Of a stretch of DNA of 64,000 nt, positions 46,341 through 59,249 are shown in pieces. The translations under genes and the position numbers were made by a program. The notes beneath the pieces are model-generated. The model ran no database searches and was not told the DNA's origin. It saw only the letters and a list, made by a program, of their open reading frames with translations. The stretch is from Liolophura sinensis (taxonomy: Eukaryota; Mollusca; Polyplacophora; Chitonida; Chitonidae): assembly GCF_032854445.1 (NCBI RefSeq), contig NC_088303.1, forward strand, positions 13,587,501-13,651,500, in the 5' to 3' direction. Position 1 is the stretch's first letter. Every line of letters starts with the position of its first letter.

Positions 46341-48031
46341 GGTAAAGACGTTCATTGCTCAGTCAGTAGTGATACAAACATGGGTCAATGTATGGCCGGA
46401 ACATCAAAGTACATGTACATTTAGGTTAGCTTTTCTATGGCATAGCAGTTTGTATACAAGTTGATTTGTGTGATTATCATATTTGAGGAAGCACAATGGA
46501 AAGATTTGCACCAAAGACAAGTGTAAAGTGTTCTTGTCTCAGTCCATGACAAAGGCAGGAACATGTAACACTAGTATGAAGCAAAATTTAAATTTGTTAC
46601 CAAACAGCTTTGCTGACTAAGTGCTTCATCAATGCAAAACTTAAGCTTTATACATTTAAAAAGTACTCAACTGACCTTAATAGCATGGCAGTACAGGTGC
46701 CCCAGCCAATCCCTAGCTAATTCTGAGATGATCTCAAACCTAAGATGATATGAGATACAGTCTAAGTGATTTCTGGGAAGGAATAAATAATGCCCATAAA
46801 ATACATGGAGCTCAGAAGTGAACAAATTATACTGACTTCTTTTATCCAACCGGCACATCCTTTTTTATAATTGTTCCAGCCTTTTGCTCCTTACCCTAGA
46901 AACTTTAACTGCTTAGTGGGATGGCCCCCACTTTCCCCACTTCTGCCCTGCTTTTTTTTTTTTAATGCATTATTTTAAGTCTTCCTGAGGCCATATACTT
47001 AGTCATCTAAGTAAATACTTACCTACAGCCAACTGCATGTAAATACTATTCAACATTTCACTTCTCAACATGATGATATTAAATTAAAAAACATACATAT
47101 GCAATACTGACATAAAACTCATCACCAGTGGTGATGAAATCAGAACACTGCCAACTGTACATGCTGGTAGAGGTTAATAATGCCACAGTAGTTAATTAAC
47201 ATTTTGGGGGGACATAATGAGAATTTCCATGCACAGGAAGATCAATTGTTAAGTATATATTTATGTGGAACTCAAATGCAGGGATGACAAACCAGTGTCT
47301 TGTATGTACAGTTGCATATTGATCCAGTGATAATGAGGTTATATGTATGCTACATGTATGTCAATGTTAAAACAGACAAATGTTGACATATAACAGGGCA
47401 AGACAATATAATCAGCCGTATCTGTACAGACATTCTAAACAAGAAACACTGCTTTAGTTCTATACCTTGGACACTTAATGGTAACTGTAATAGCAAGGGG
47501 AGATAATCCTAATAGACACATACACAGCATGTGTCAGCATATGTAGGCACATACATGTACTCTGATGAATTGCCAGTGGAAGGTAACATGTATCAATCCA
47601 GAAAAGGCATGAAAAATTGGACAGTTCTGCACCAGGCAACAAACTCCACAGAGCACACCCACCAGCAACATCTGAGCAATAGTATAGCATGTAAACACTC
47701 CACACAAAACATGTCCATGTGGTGTATGTAACACTTTGGTTATTTTCCAAAATATCTTGTATAAATACTGTACAAAGGTTTTGGTAAAAAATACTGAACC
47801 CAAATTCAAAACCAATGGGTAAATCATGTCTTTTCCATGTTCCCAGTTTCGCATCCATCGTTATACATCTGTCTGTAACCCACAAGCACCAAAACTGTAC
47901 CACTGCCAGCCCCAAGAAACTTGCATGGTAGTTTAATGGAGTTGATTTAAAAAAAATAATGGTGATCATCTTGTCAATATAACAAGGGAGAGCACTTCTC
48001 CATCTGTGAAATCCAAGAGAGACAACTCTGC

Positions 48032-48304
48032 CTACGTGGGCTTCTGAGGACTGGGTGGAGGTGGAGGGATGGAGTTGGAGTTATTATTGTTACTAAACAC
48101 CTCATTTTCAAGCGGTGTTGCAGGTGGCGAATGAGAGTTTTCCCGACTGCCCACCTGACTCATTGAGATACTGCGTCGGACCAGGCGTTTCGGAGACTGT
48201 TTTGATGGTGTGAGTTCTTGACTCCGTGATAAAATATATAAAGCTGTGTCGTAGTTGGGCGGAGGTGTCATAGGCACATCTTCGGGAACCTGTCCCATGT
48301 TAAC
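48032..48304 (-). CDS. Last coding exon (PPNY motif, stop)
   Basis: Starts after a strong T-tract acceptor 'ttttttcag' in phase 0. It encodes 90 residues with 'TPPPNYDTALY', a basic Ser-rich stretch ('KRLVRRSISMS'), an Asn run and a Pro-rich end, and stops at 48032-48034. Confidence 0.85.
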   Translation of the reverse strand, partial: VNMGQVPEDVPMTPPPNYDTALYILSRSQELTPSKQSPKRLVRRSISMSQVGSRENSHSPPATPLENEVFSNNNNSNSIPPPPPSPQKPT

Positions 48305-51300
48305 CTGAAAAAAAAAAAAAAAAAAAATTGAGGTGAGCTCAGAAATCTATAAGCTATACTGCAATAATGGGAGCATAAATAATTATGGTAAAATATGGGC
48401 AAGACAGAAAAGAAATAAAATTTCTAAATAACAACAGAAGACAATCAGATACACTCTTAATATCACATAATTGACGACATAAACTCAATTACCATATAAT
48501 GTAACACTACTATATAGCTAATATTTTTGGGGAATTAAAAAGGAAGTCAAGAATATGAGTTTATCCTATAAATGCCTGTGTTAAATTAAAATGTTTTACC
48601 CTTTTACAGAATCAGTGAAAAGGGTAAAGTTCGTAGAACAGTTTTCCTATTCCTATTGGTATTTGAGTCTGGCCTAGCTTTACAATTACGTTAGTATTTC
48701 TCTTCCAACACCATCACCACTATAAAACTACCACAACAGCTAAAAAGCATGAACTGAAAAACATTTACAACTCCAATTAAAAGCCACATCTGACAAGATA
48801 TTCAATGTCAGATCAGAAATCAATCACAACATACTAGTAGCCACTGCCAGCCATACTTATTTAGGGAATTTTATCAATAAAAATACAAATAATATGGTTT
48901 CAAGACAATATACATTAGTTTTTGAGAACATTTCTTTATTCTGTCACCCTATTACATGCTAACCTGAATTCCCAAATGAAGTTGTGAGAAACTGTGACAA
49001 AAGAAGTTTTGCAAATATGTGTAATGGTGCATTTTTAGGACAGACTAATATCAACTGAATAGACGTTGGGCTCACCATCTGTAGCCTGAGCATGCTGGGT
49101 GTAGGAGGATACAAGTTGGAGGAGATGACCTCGTCATACGATGGAGGTGGCTGATATAATGACACGTTATCTCCATCCTCATGCCCAGAAACCACTTCTT
49201 CTGTAACACACAAAATCACCACAACAACATCACTACTACAGCAATGAAGTATAATAACAAGAACTCCAATGTTCAACCTGTAAACTGTTTTAAGCACAGT
49301 TTGAGGGTTATTTTCTAATCCTTGAACTTGTACACATAGCATACAACATCAATTAAACAAATAAATCAATCAATCACCATATGTTTAGATGCATCACACA
49401 CTACCATATATACATGAACCTCTTGTTTGTTTATTTTCAAAACACCAATACTGTATATCAGAAAAGTTGAAATCTATCTGCAAACGAAACTGTCATGAAT
49501 AATTAACTTAGCTAAATTCAACGCCTCACAAACTCCCAAACACATTTTGCATGTTTGGAGTGGACAGAAGAAGAAGAGGGTGCATTGGGAGTGGGGTTGG
49601 TGGTGGAAGACTGAAATAGATCCTCCATATATTTGGTTCTTTATGAGATTGTTGCCATATCAAAAATGTTTCACTCCATGAAACGCAAAGCAAGTTGTCT
49701 AGTAGATGAAGACCTGTAGACAATGAAAAGAAAAACCAAAAATGTGAGAGCTGACTTCAAATGGCTTCAAACAGTTTCCAAAGCTTCGAAGCTGGCTTCA
49801 AACTAGCCTCGATGGTAAAGGAATAGTTGTCTTCTGAGAACGTTCATTAGAAGACTGGAAGGAACCAGCCCAGAGGATAAAAGCATGTTAATCCTCGAGG
49901 AAACCACAACACATCACCCATCCTGGTGCTCGAGAAACCTCCTGACACAGCCACAGTCAAGCAAGTCAAGGCTGGCATTAAACAACCTTAAATATCAAGG
50001 AGCTATTGTTTTCTGGTTAAGTCAAGCAAGTCAGGGCTGGCATTAAACAACCTTAAATATCAAGAAGTAGTTGTCTTCTGGTTAAGTCAAGCAAGTCAGG
50101 CGTCAAGATCCTCAGTGAAACCACAACATCCCACCCATCCAGGGAGGAGTACATGCAGCTCATGTAGAGGCCTCTTCCCCAGAGGACTCCAGAGTTTCCT
50201 CAAAGGACTCCATCAGAGAGCTTCCCTAGGAATTCAGCAGGGAGTTTTTCCAGAGGACTCCATCAGAAAGCTTACCCATAGGACTTCATCAGTGCTTCCC
50301 TACAGGACTCCACCAGAGAGATTTTCCACAGGACTCCACCAGAGAGCTTCTGCACAGGACCACCACAGAGCTTTCCCAGAGGAATCCACCAGAAAGCTTC
50401 TGCACAGGACCACCACAGAGCTTTCCCAGAGGACCACCAGAGAGCTTCCCTACAGGACTTCACCAGAGAGCTTCCCTACAGTACTCCACCAGAGCTTCCC
50501 CAGAGGGCTCCACCACAGAGCTTTCCCAGAGGACTCCACCAGAAAGCTTCTGCACAGGACCACCACAGAACTTTCCCAGAGGACTCCACCAGAGAGCTTC
50601 CCTACAGGACTTCACCAGAGAGCTTCCATACAGTACTCCACCAGAGCTTCCCCAGAGGGCTCCACCACAGAGCCTTCCCAGAGGACTCCACCAGAAAGCT
50701 TCTGCACAGGACCACCACAGAACTTTCCCAGAGGACTCCACCAGAGAGCTTCCCTACAGGACTTCACCAGAGAGCTTCCATACAGTACTCCACCAGAGCT
50801 TCACCAGAGGGCTCCACCAGAGAGCTTCCCCAGAGAACTCCACCAGTGACCTTCCTCAGAGGACTCCACCAGTGAGTTTCCCCAGAGGGCTCTACCAGAG
50901 AACTCCACCAAAGAGCTTCCCTTCAAGACTCTGCCAGAGCTTCCCCAGAGGACTCCACTAGAGAGCTTACCCAGAGGACCACCTAAGAGCTTTCCCTGAG
51001 AACTCCATCAGAGGGCTTCCCCAGAGATTCCACCACACAGTTTCCCCAGAAGACCACCAGAGAGCGTCCCCAAAAAAACACCAGTGAATTCCAACAATGT
51101 CTGAATTCCAGAAGACACCTCCAGTGGCCCCCACCAGATGACTAAACCAGAGTGTTCTGCCAAGAGAATTCTACCAAATGGCACCACCAGAATGTTCCCC
51201 CAGAAGGCTCCACCAAAGGGGACCAACCAGCTGATTGAATACACCTCTAATTGTACAGATGTCTGTTACCCACTAATAAGCAAGGACATTATTCTGGAGT

Positions 51301-51949
51301 TTTGAAAAATGCACCTGAGTAATTTCCCTTTTTTCAGTTTAAATGCATTAAAATATTTTAATTCTAAGCTGGGCTTCACTCACAACATTAAGACTGTTGG
51401 GTGCCAATGATGTAACCATGTCTTTTCCATGCTTTTCAGCCAGAAATGCTCTTTAGCAATGCAATTTCAATACCAAAACATATTAATATCAGCTTCTATT
51501 GCAAGAAAATTTCTATATATAGTTTTCCATGCAATGATGTGACAGATAACAACAACATCTTATTTTGGTTGTCTTAAATGCCCTTAATGGCTCTGGATAT
51601 TGATGAACAACCCAGGGTTTAACCCTAACCTCTGTACAACCACTAGATCCTAGCAGTGCAGAACCATTCATCCTTACCTGCATGACTGTTGCCCCGGTAA
51701 CGTCGTCGTTGTTGTAAACAATATAAAATCACCACAAACACGACGACAGCTATTCCGACCACAATCATAATCAGTATTGTATTCTGGTTGATTAACTGTT
51801 CCTCAGCTAAGGAAACAGACAAAAAGAAAAGACACATTTTCCAACTGTAAAGATGCCAGTCATGTATACATGTACAACAGAGTCAGCCTTTAAACTACAT
51901 TCTATACAGTATGAGCACTCAAGCATTCAAACATTACCAGACTGTAGAA

Positions 51950-52014
<65 letters not shown>

Positions 52015-55000
52015 TATCAGACTTTGATTAAAAGTTAATTAAAGGTGATATTCCTGTACTTTAACATAAAATGGATTTTAGACAGCCGCATTTTTTTCCA
52101 CACTGAACAGTAGCAAAGAGAGGTAAGACAGACACACATTAGACTTGAAATTATAGAGCAATGAGGTGAAAATACAGCACAAACCAAACTTGGATATTTA
52201 CAAACGATGCATCAACATAAAAATTTTTGACAACCAAAGAAATGTTTCAGTAAACTGGTCACCATATCCACAGGCCACAGCACTAACTGTACATGCCACT
52301 GCACATGTTGCAGGTAAAATGTGCAAGTAGTGGAATACAAGTATGCTACTGGTGAGCAAGTCATGACAATGATTTAATATAACAAGATTCCTCTACATGT
52401 GCATGGGAAGGTCTGGCAGCAACCTGCGGATGGTCGTGGGTTCTCCCAGGTTCTACCCAGTTTCCTCCCACTATAATGTTGGCCGCAGTCGTATAAGTGA
52501 AATATTCTTGAGTACGGTGTAAAACACCAATCAAATAAATAAATAAAACCACTGCTAAAGCTTAACATCAAAATACTGTATGTCATCTAAAAATATTGTG
52601 ACTTAGTTTGCTGATTGTGAGATTTCTATTGATCTTAGAGAGGTGTTTTGAGGTTTGTCTGGATGATAGGTTGATATCCTACAGGAAAGAAAATTCAGCA
52701 CGAAAAGAATCACATATTTTGTGACCTTTATGTGTCTCTAGAAAAGCACAAATGTTTGAGTCAAATACAGCAATATACATGTAGCATATATATCAATTCA
52801 TTGTGAAAAAATGTTCAAACCCCATACTAAAAAGGAAAGTTGTTACAACTTACGACAGAGTTCTATGCGGGGCACACAAGAACCATCCTGGCATTGCCTC
52901 TCCTTCTGTCGGTTACAGTGCTGCCTGTATGGAGGAGGAGTGTTTTTAGGTATGGTTGGCACTGGCTCTTTGGGCTCTTCACCCACCCCCTTATCTGACG
53001 GGGCTGCCATCATCGCAGTAGTCTTTGTCACTCCATTTAACATAGCTGGCATCTGCAAACATAACACCACAGATTATTTAATTATGTATTTATTTGATTG
53101 CTGTTTTAATCATTACGTATTAAGGCATAAATATTTCACTTACAAGTTTATGACGATAGTCATAAACTTGTTAGTCGGGGTATCAGTACAAGAAACCAAA
53201 AGAAACCATGGTTCTATGTCAAGTAGCTGACAAACCTAAAAACGTATTAAGGACCCATCATCTCATGCGAGGACAAAATTTTACCATGACAATGACCAGA
53301 AGATACATGCAGCGAGTTATTATAGGCCAGTTCGTCATAGTAACAAATGTTCAACCGGTTTCCTCTTATCATGTTAATGCATCTCAACTCAACAGTGGAA
53401 ATTCCCCAGCATGAAAAAAAGGTATTCTTTAATGTGTTGGTGAATAACTTCTGATATATAGAAAATATGTAGAACTGTGAACAGTTTCTGAACAAGATTA
53501 TCCAGTGATAATGTTCCTACAGACTTACATTTTGATGTGCACATATAGGCTAGCCTGCATGTACAGCTGCCAGTATTTGTGTCACTGTTTCTATTAGACA
53601 TAATGTGATGTATTAATGCATCTGAAATGTCACTTGTTGACAAAATTTGCAACAGTGTAGCCAGATAAAGTGTGCAATGTTCCTGGTTCAGGGATTCCCC
53701 TCACCACAAACACATTAAGGTTCATTGCAGGATGTGACCTACATGTATGAGTATACCTGTACACATATAAGTTTTACATAAATACACATGCAAAGTCTGT
53801 GAGAAAAGCAGGTGAAGATCACAATTCACCTGCTCACTATCATTTAAGTATTGTGACAATCATGATAATGACCATTCCATCACACATTTAATGCATCATA
53901 AATGTGTTCACAAGCATGTGTACAGTATCCATTACAAGCATAGTAACAGGATTTTTCTCTTGTAAATTCATTACAAAAATACTTCCTTATGAAGAACAGA
54001 TACATGTACACACAAACAGATGTTCTATGCATGTTCATCTACTTGAAGAGTACAGGTGGTATTTAGTGGGCCCTCATTTGCAAGCATGTAATGGATTTGT
54101 TATGCTGAAGGCAACAGCATGCCAGCAACGACATGTATGAGATCACAAGTTCTAATCCAGTTCCTGTCAGTTGGGCTGCAGCTTAATATCTGTTTTCCTG
54201 TAAAGTATCCATCAGTGATCTCATCCAGCCATAAATCTAACTTCAATTGTAGTACTAAAGTAAAATATTGTTGAGTACAGCATAGAACACCAATGCAGTA
54301 TAGAACATGTGCACTGTAGCCAGGAGAATACAGGTATGGGTATGGAGATACTGACTGAGCCTCAGTACCACTACTACTGAGTGACCTGCTGAGAGACATG
54401 TGGCATAACAGATTCCAATTCCCCACATAGATGTACTGGAGCGTAACACAATAACACAAGATCAATGTATACCACATATGCATCACTAAAGTATCCCACA
54501 GGAAGTCATCAGTTTTCCCCAATCACAGTCAGGCAGGAGATATTTCTAAAACTTGAAGACACACCTGTTTCCGCTTAGAGCAACCAAACCATATTTTGCC
54601 TTTTAACCTTATTTTACACGGGGTATGAGTTCCTCTAGAATATTTCACTCATACCACAGCGGCCAGCATTATGGTGGGAGGAAGCCTGGCAGAGCAAAAG
54701 GAGAAACCCATGACCATCTACAGGTTGCCGCAGCCTTATCCACGTACCGCCGGAGAGGAAGCCAGCATGAGCTGGACTTAAAGTCACGGCGAGTCATTAG
54801 GTAGGCCCCTAGTAAAAATTGGTTAACAGAAATACCAAGCACACAACATCAAATATGCCTGTGGCAGTTTAGGTCTATTTCCACTCCTCTTCATAAATAA
54901 CTCAGGCTATGTGATTTGTTGTATTTTCTTTTAAGAGATATTCTACACTTGTATATAACATTACACACATATGTAATCAAATGTACACAACATACTTCTT

Positions 55001-58000
55001 TATATAAGTACGCATAAATGATTCATCACACCTGTAGTGCAACAAGCACACTGGCACATGTATGTCATGTACACATTACAACATTTGTACACACATACAT
55101 GGGCACATGTATGTCTGACATTTACACATCACCATATTTGTACACATATCTACAGATGTACACATCACCATACCTTTGTACACATCATACCATTGAATCT
55201 GGTCACATGTGTAACGGTACACTAAATAACCCTGTTTGTCAAGGTTGATAATCTGGAATGTTCACTTGATTCTATTTATTTTACACATGTAGGTGACCTG
55301 AAATATGCTACCCTAAATTTCTACTATTAAAGCGAGAAGACATGAGCCCGAGATTAGATCAGATAACAGATAGTACACGTAATTCATGCCAGCTTACAGG
55401 AAATGGCCTAAACTTTCATCCTTGACTACTTGTAATTTGCTTATTTTGCCTGATTCTGAGAAATTTATTTCGTCATCTTAAATAGAAAGGTGTCTTGAGG
55501 TTTAAATATGCATTTCGTTAGGCAAAATTTTAGGTCAATTACTGTGACAGTTGTACCTTCAAGGCTGCTCTACAAACTGTTCAGTTCGTAATCCCCCAGT
55601 GGCTTCCCTGTGCTCTAGTCATGCATAAAAGTACAGGTAAATAGTGTTTTACTGAGAAATATCTACACAGATATTATACATAATCCAGGTATACAAATCT
55701 GTGTGTCAGTCATAAATGTAATACAGGGTCCAGTTCCATGCAACACTTTCAACACTTACACTGACACATAACTGCCATGGTGACATAGTGCCTGCAGTGC
55801 TGGTTGCCATGGTAGTTTATAGCAAGTAATACTGTCAGAGAGCTTTGTGTAAGTAGATCCAGTTATTCCCTATATAATAAACAATGACTAAAAAACTTGC
55901 AAAATGTATTCATTTTGTTTTTTGACTGGTGTTTTAGGCTGTGGGATATTGTGGGAGACAAGCAGGCAGAGCCCAAGGAAAGTGAAGTATAGCAAGTTTT
56001 ATGTTTACCTAGTGTTGTTTTTAGCATGTGAAACATATCAAAAACATTAACTGTTGTCACTATCAAAAAATTTATAAAGTGGATGAATTACATCACAAAA
56101 TATTCCCTGAAAATGCGAAAAGGTAGAAGAAATAGGGCAAATTACTACGCTATGCAACTTTTTTATTCGTTGTTTATAGACTTGCACAATGCCGGCCTCT
56201 AATAGCATAAAATGCACTTGGCTAACATGGCAACTGTAGGCATGATAACGTTAACATTCTGCATCAGTATTTTTGTTGTTTTCTGGAAGTAGTAATGTAC
56301 ACATTTTGATTATATAACTATTTCTTCGCCTGCTCCATATTAATCCGACTTGAACATCCCAAAGAGTGACAAGAACATGATATTTTACCACAGAAAACTG
56401 AACTTTATAATCCCATGTGTTATCAATTGTTATCCACTCTGGGTCTCAGGTCAGGCTAAAAAGGCAGTGTCTCGTTTTCACACTTCGCACATATTGTACA
56501 ACACATGCACCAAATACAAAGAAGTGCAAGCTTTAATACATGAATATGTGCATCCTGTGTACAATTTCATGTACACCCAACTCACCCTGAACAAACAAGT
56601 CTAACTGGTCACCGTCATTTATGCATTCTGTATACAATTACATGTACACTCAACCCACCCTGAACAAAACAGTCTAACTGTTCATCTATGCATTCTGTGT
56701 ACAATTACATGTACACCCAACCCACCCTGAACAAAACAGTCTAACTGGTCACCATCATCTATGCATCCTGTGTACAATTACATGTACACCCAACCCACCC
56801 TGAACAAAACAGTCTAACTGGTCACCGTCATTTATGCATTCTGTATACAATTACATCTACACTCAACCCACCCTGAACAAAACAGTCTAACTGTTCATCT
56901 ATGCATTCTGTGTACAATTACATGTACACCCAACCCACCCTGAACAAAACTGTCTAACTGGTCACCATCATCTATGCATCCTGTGTACAATTCATGTACA
57001 CCCAACTCACCCTGAACAAACAAGTCTAACTGGTCACAATTACATGTACACTCAACCCACCCTGAACAAAACAGTCTAACTGGACACCATCATCTGTGCA
57101 GACACTTTTCACAATAATCCCATTCTCACCTTACTTCATAACGGCTAGCTAAAGATGACTACAGACATACATCTAAAATATGGTGACATTATCATATGCA
57201 CTTACTCTTTCTGATTGTTGCTCAATGACACAACTCAATACTGTAGTGCTTTGTTGTATTTATTTATTCAATTCTTTGATTGGAGTTCTACGCCATACTC
57301 AAGAATATTTCACTTATACGGCTTACAGCATTATGGCCGAAGGAAACCGGTCAAACCCCTTGGGAAACCCACAGAAATCTGCAGACGATCAGTTTTATGG
57401 ATGGAGACATGGTCACATTACATAGTTATGCAAACAACAGTACTTCATGTAGTAATGGACTTGTCTTGCCCCTTAAGTGCTTCCAGGTTTCAGTTCTCAA
57501 GTACTAGTAATTGTGAAAAGTATGTCAATGTAACATGCACAGATAAAGACAAGGCTCAACATACATGCGTGAAGAATATATGTCCTAAAAGAAAATACAT
57601 ACACATGTATTCCCAGAAGCAAGAGTAAAACTACATATATAGAATCAAATGTAGGGTAGCCCATGCTGGCTTCCTTTTTGGTGGAAAGTGGGCAACAAAA
57701 GTCCGACAGCAACTTGCAGATGGTTGTGCCTGGGATCTGCCCTGTATTTTCACACTATAACACGTAACGTTACGTGCACTTAATTTCTATGGCGACCAGC
57801 ACTGTACATGTAGGTATAACGTTGCAATGGCAGTTGCGGGAACGTTGTGAAACGGGTGCCAGATGCTCATGTTCTGAAGCTTAGTACAAAACTACTTAAT
57901 AGTAAATGACTGAATGATGCAGAGTACATCCATGTACACGTATTCAGGGTGGAACAAAACAGTGCTGCAATATTACACGTATATATGGTGCAACAAAACA

Positions 58001-59194
58001 GTGCCGCAATATCACCACATTAACCATGACACAGTATGTAAATATACTTACTTAATATACTTACTTAATATAATGTGCCTCAATACTATTTTTCTTCAGT
58101 CAACATGTGGAACAGCAAACTTACATCCCATTCTGACATATAAACAGTGCATCAACACTACTATCTGTCAGGTCAAAATGAACTGCACAGGTTCGAAAGT
58201 GTGTCATGCTGTGAAAACTTCATACATATAATGTTACATGGTAAATGCAGTTCTCACATTCTGAAACCGAGATTCCTCTTAAGATAGGTAAATTCTCTGG
58301 CTGCATCTGGTATATCAAACCACTGAAAAAGTGGAATACTGTATTTCCACTAAAGTCTGATATGTAAATATGCATTTCCCCTAAAAGCCCTTAAAATGAT
58401 CGTTTTGATGCCAACACTAAATTTTTTCACAAAAGAAAAACTCTTGGATGACTCAATCAGAATCATGCAAAATGTGCCTCTTTAAAACGCTAAACTTTAG
58501 GTGATATATAATAATTAGTGTAATGTACTAGAATGCTGTTAGACATTCTACTACATGCTACTATGTTTTCATTTCTCAGATTATAGCCGGCTTGTCCAAC
58601 AAGTGATCTTAAGGGAAGAGTCTGGAAAAAAACTACATGTTTAACCATTACAAAAAAAGAGAAGACATGAAAAAATTTAACCTTTGCTAAGGGGATGGAA
58701 TGTGGAAACAGACCTAAACAACCGCACTGAATTCTTTGTTTCTGATCTGAAATTCCTCATAGACAATGGAATATGCCAGATTAGAAAAACAAAAACAATA
58801 TACCATTTGTACCCTATGCTCAATCAGTGTACAGGTCACAAAGGCAAAACAGTGTTCACCTGACATGACAACAGAAAAAGGTGTGGTCTCAGGTTGTAGA
58901 AAAAACTTTATGTGGCACTTTCGCCTTTCTTGACATTAGCATGAAGCCATAATCCTTCATTCATTCATTCATTCATTCAACTTTCTTCATGTGAGCAACA
59001 TTGCCTACTTTGAACTCTACTTCTCTGGCATCTCAAACCACATTTACTTTACATGTATATGTCACAAAATTTTTTACAAAAGTATGTTTTTTAAACTTTC
59101 ATTTTTGGGTCAAATGGTCTTTTGATACACATATATACATGTACATGAACATATGTTTGGTCTAACTCTGCAGTGTTTACTGAGCTTTGTAATG

Positions 59195-59249
<55 letters not shown>

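Larger units (their letters stand above)
43446..48031. other. Region downstream of the membrane-protein gene
   Basis: AT-rich DNA beyond the stop codon at 48032. It probably includes the 3' untranslated region of that minus-strand gene. A minus-strand AATAAA lies at about 46287-46292, but the real poly(A) site cannot be fixed. Contains one full SINE and two low-copy dispersed repeats, listed separately; the open frames inside look like chance. Confidence 0.4.

Noticed and set aside
50115-50849. 244-codon plus-strand ORF, the second longest in the window
   Set aside because: It lies inside a 24-27 bp minisatellite in an intron of a minus-strand gene. Its repeated Pro/Ser/Thr/Arg composition follows from the repeat.
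54100-54522. 140-codon minus-strand ORF in intron 1
   Set aside because: No domain and no matching splice signals; part of it resembles degraded SINE tail sequence ('gttgagtacagcatagaaca').
56545-57100. CRISPR-like array
   Set aside because: Whole 63-73 bp units repeat without unique spacers; it is a minisatellite in an intron.
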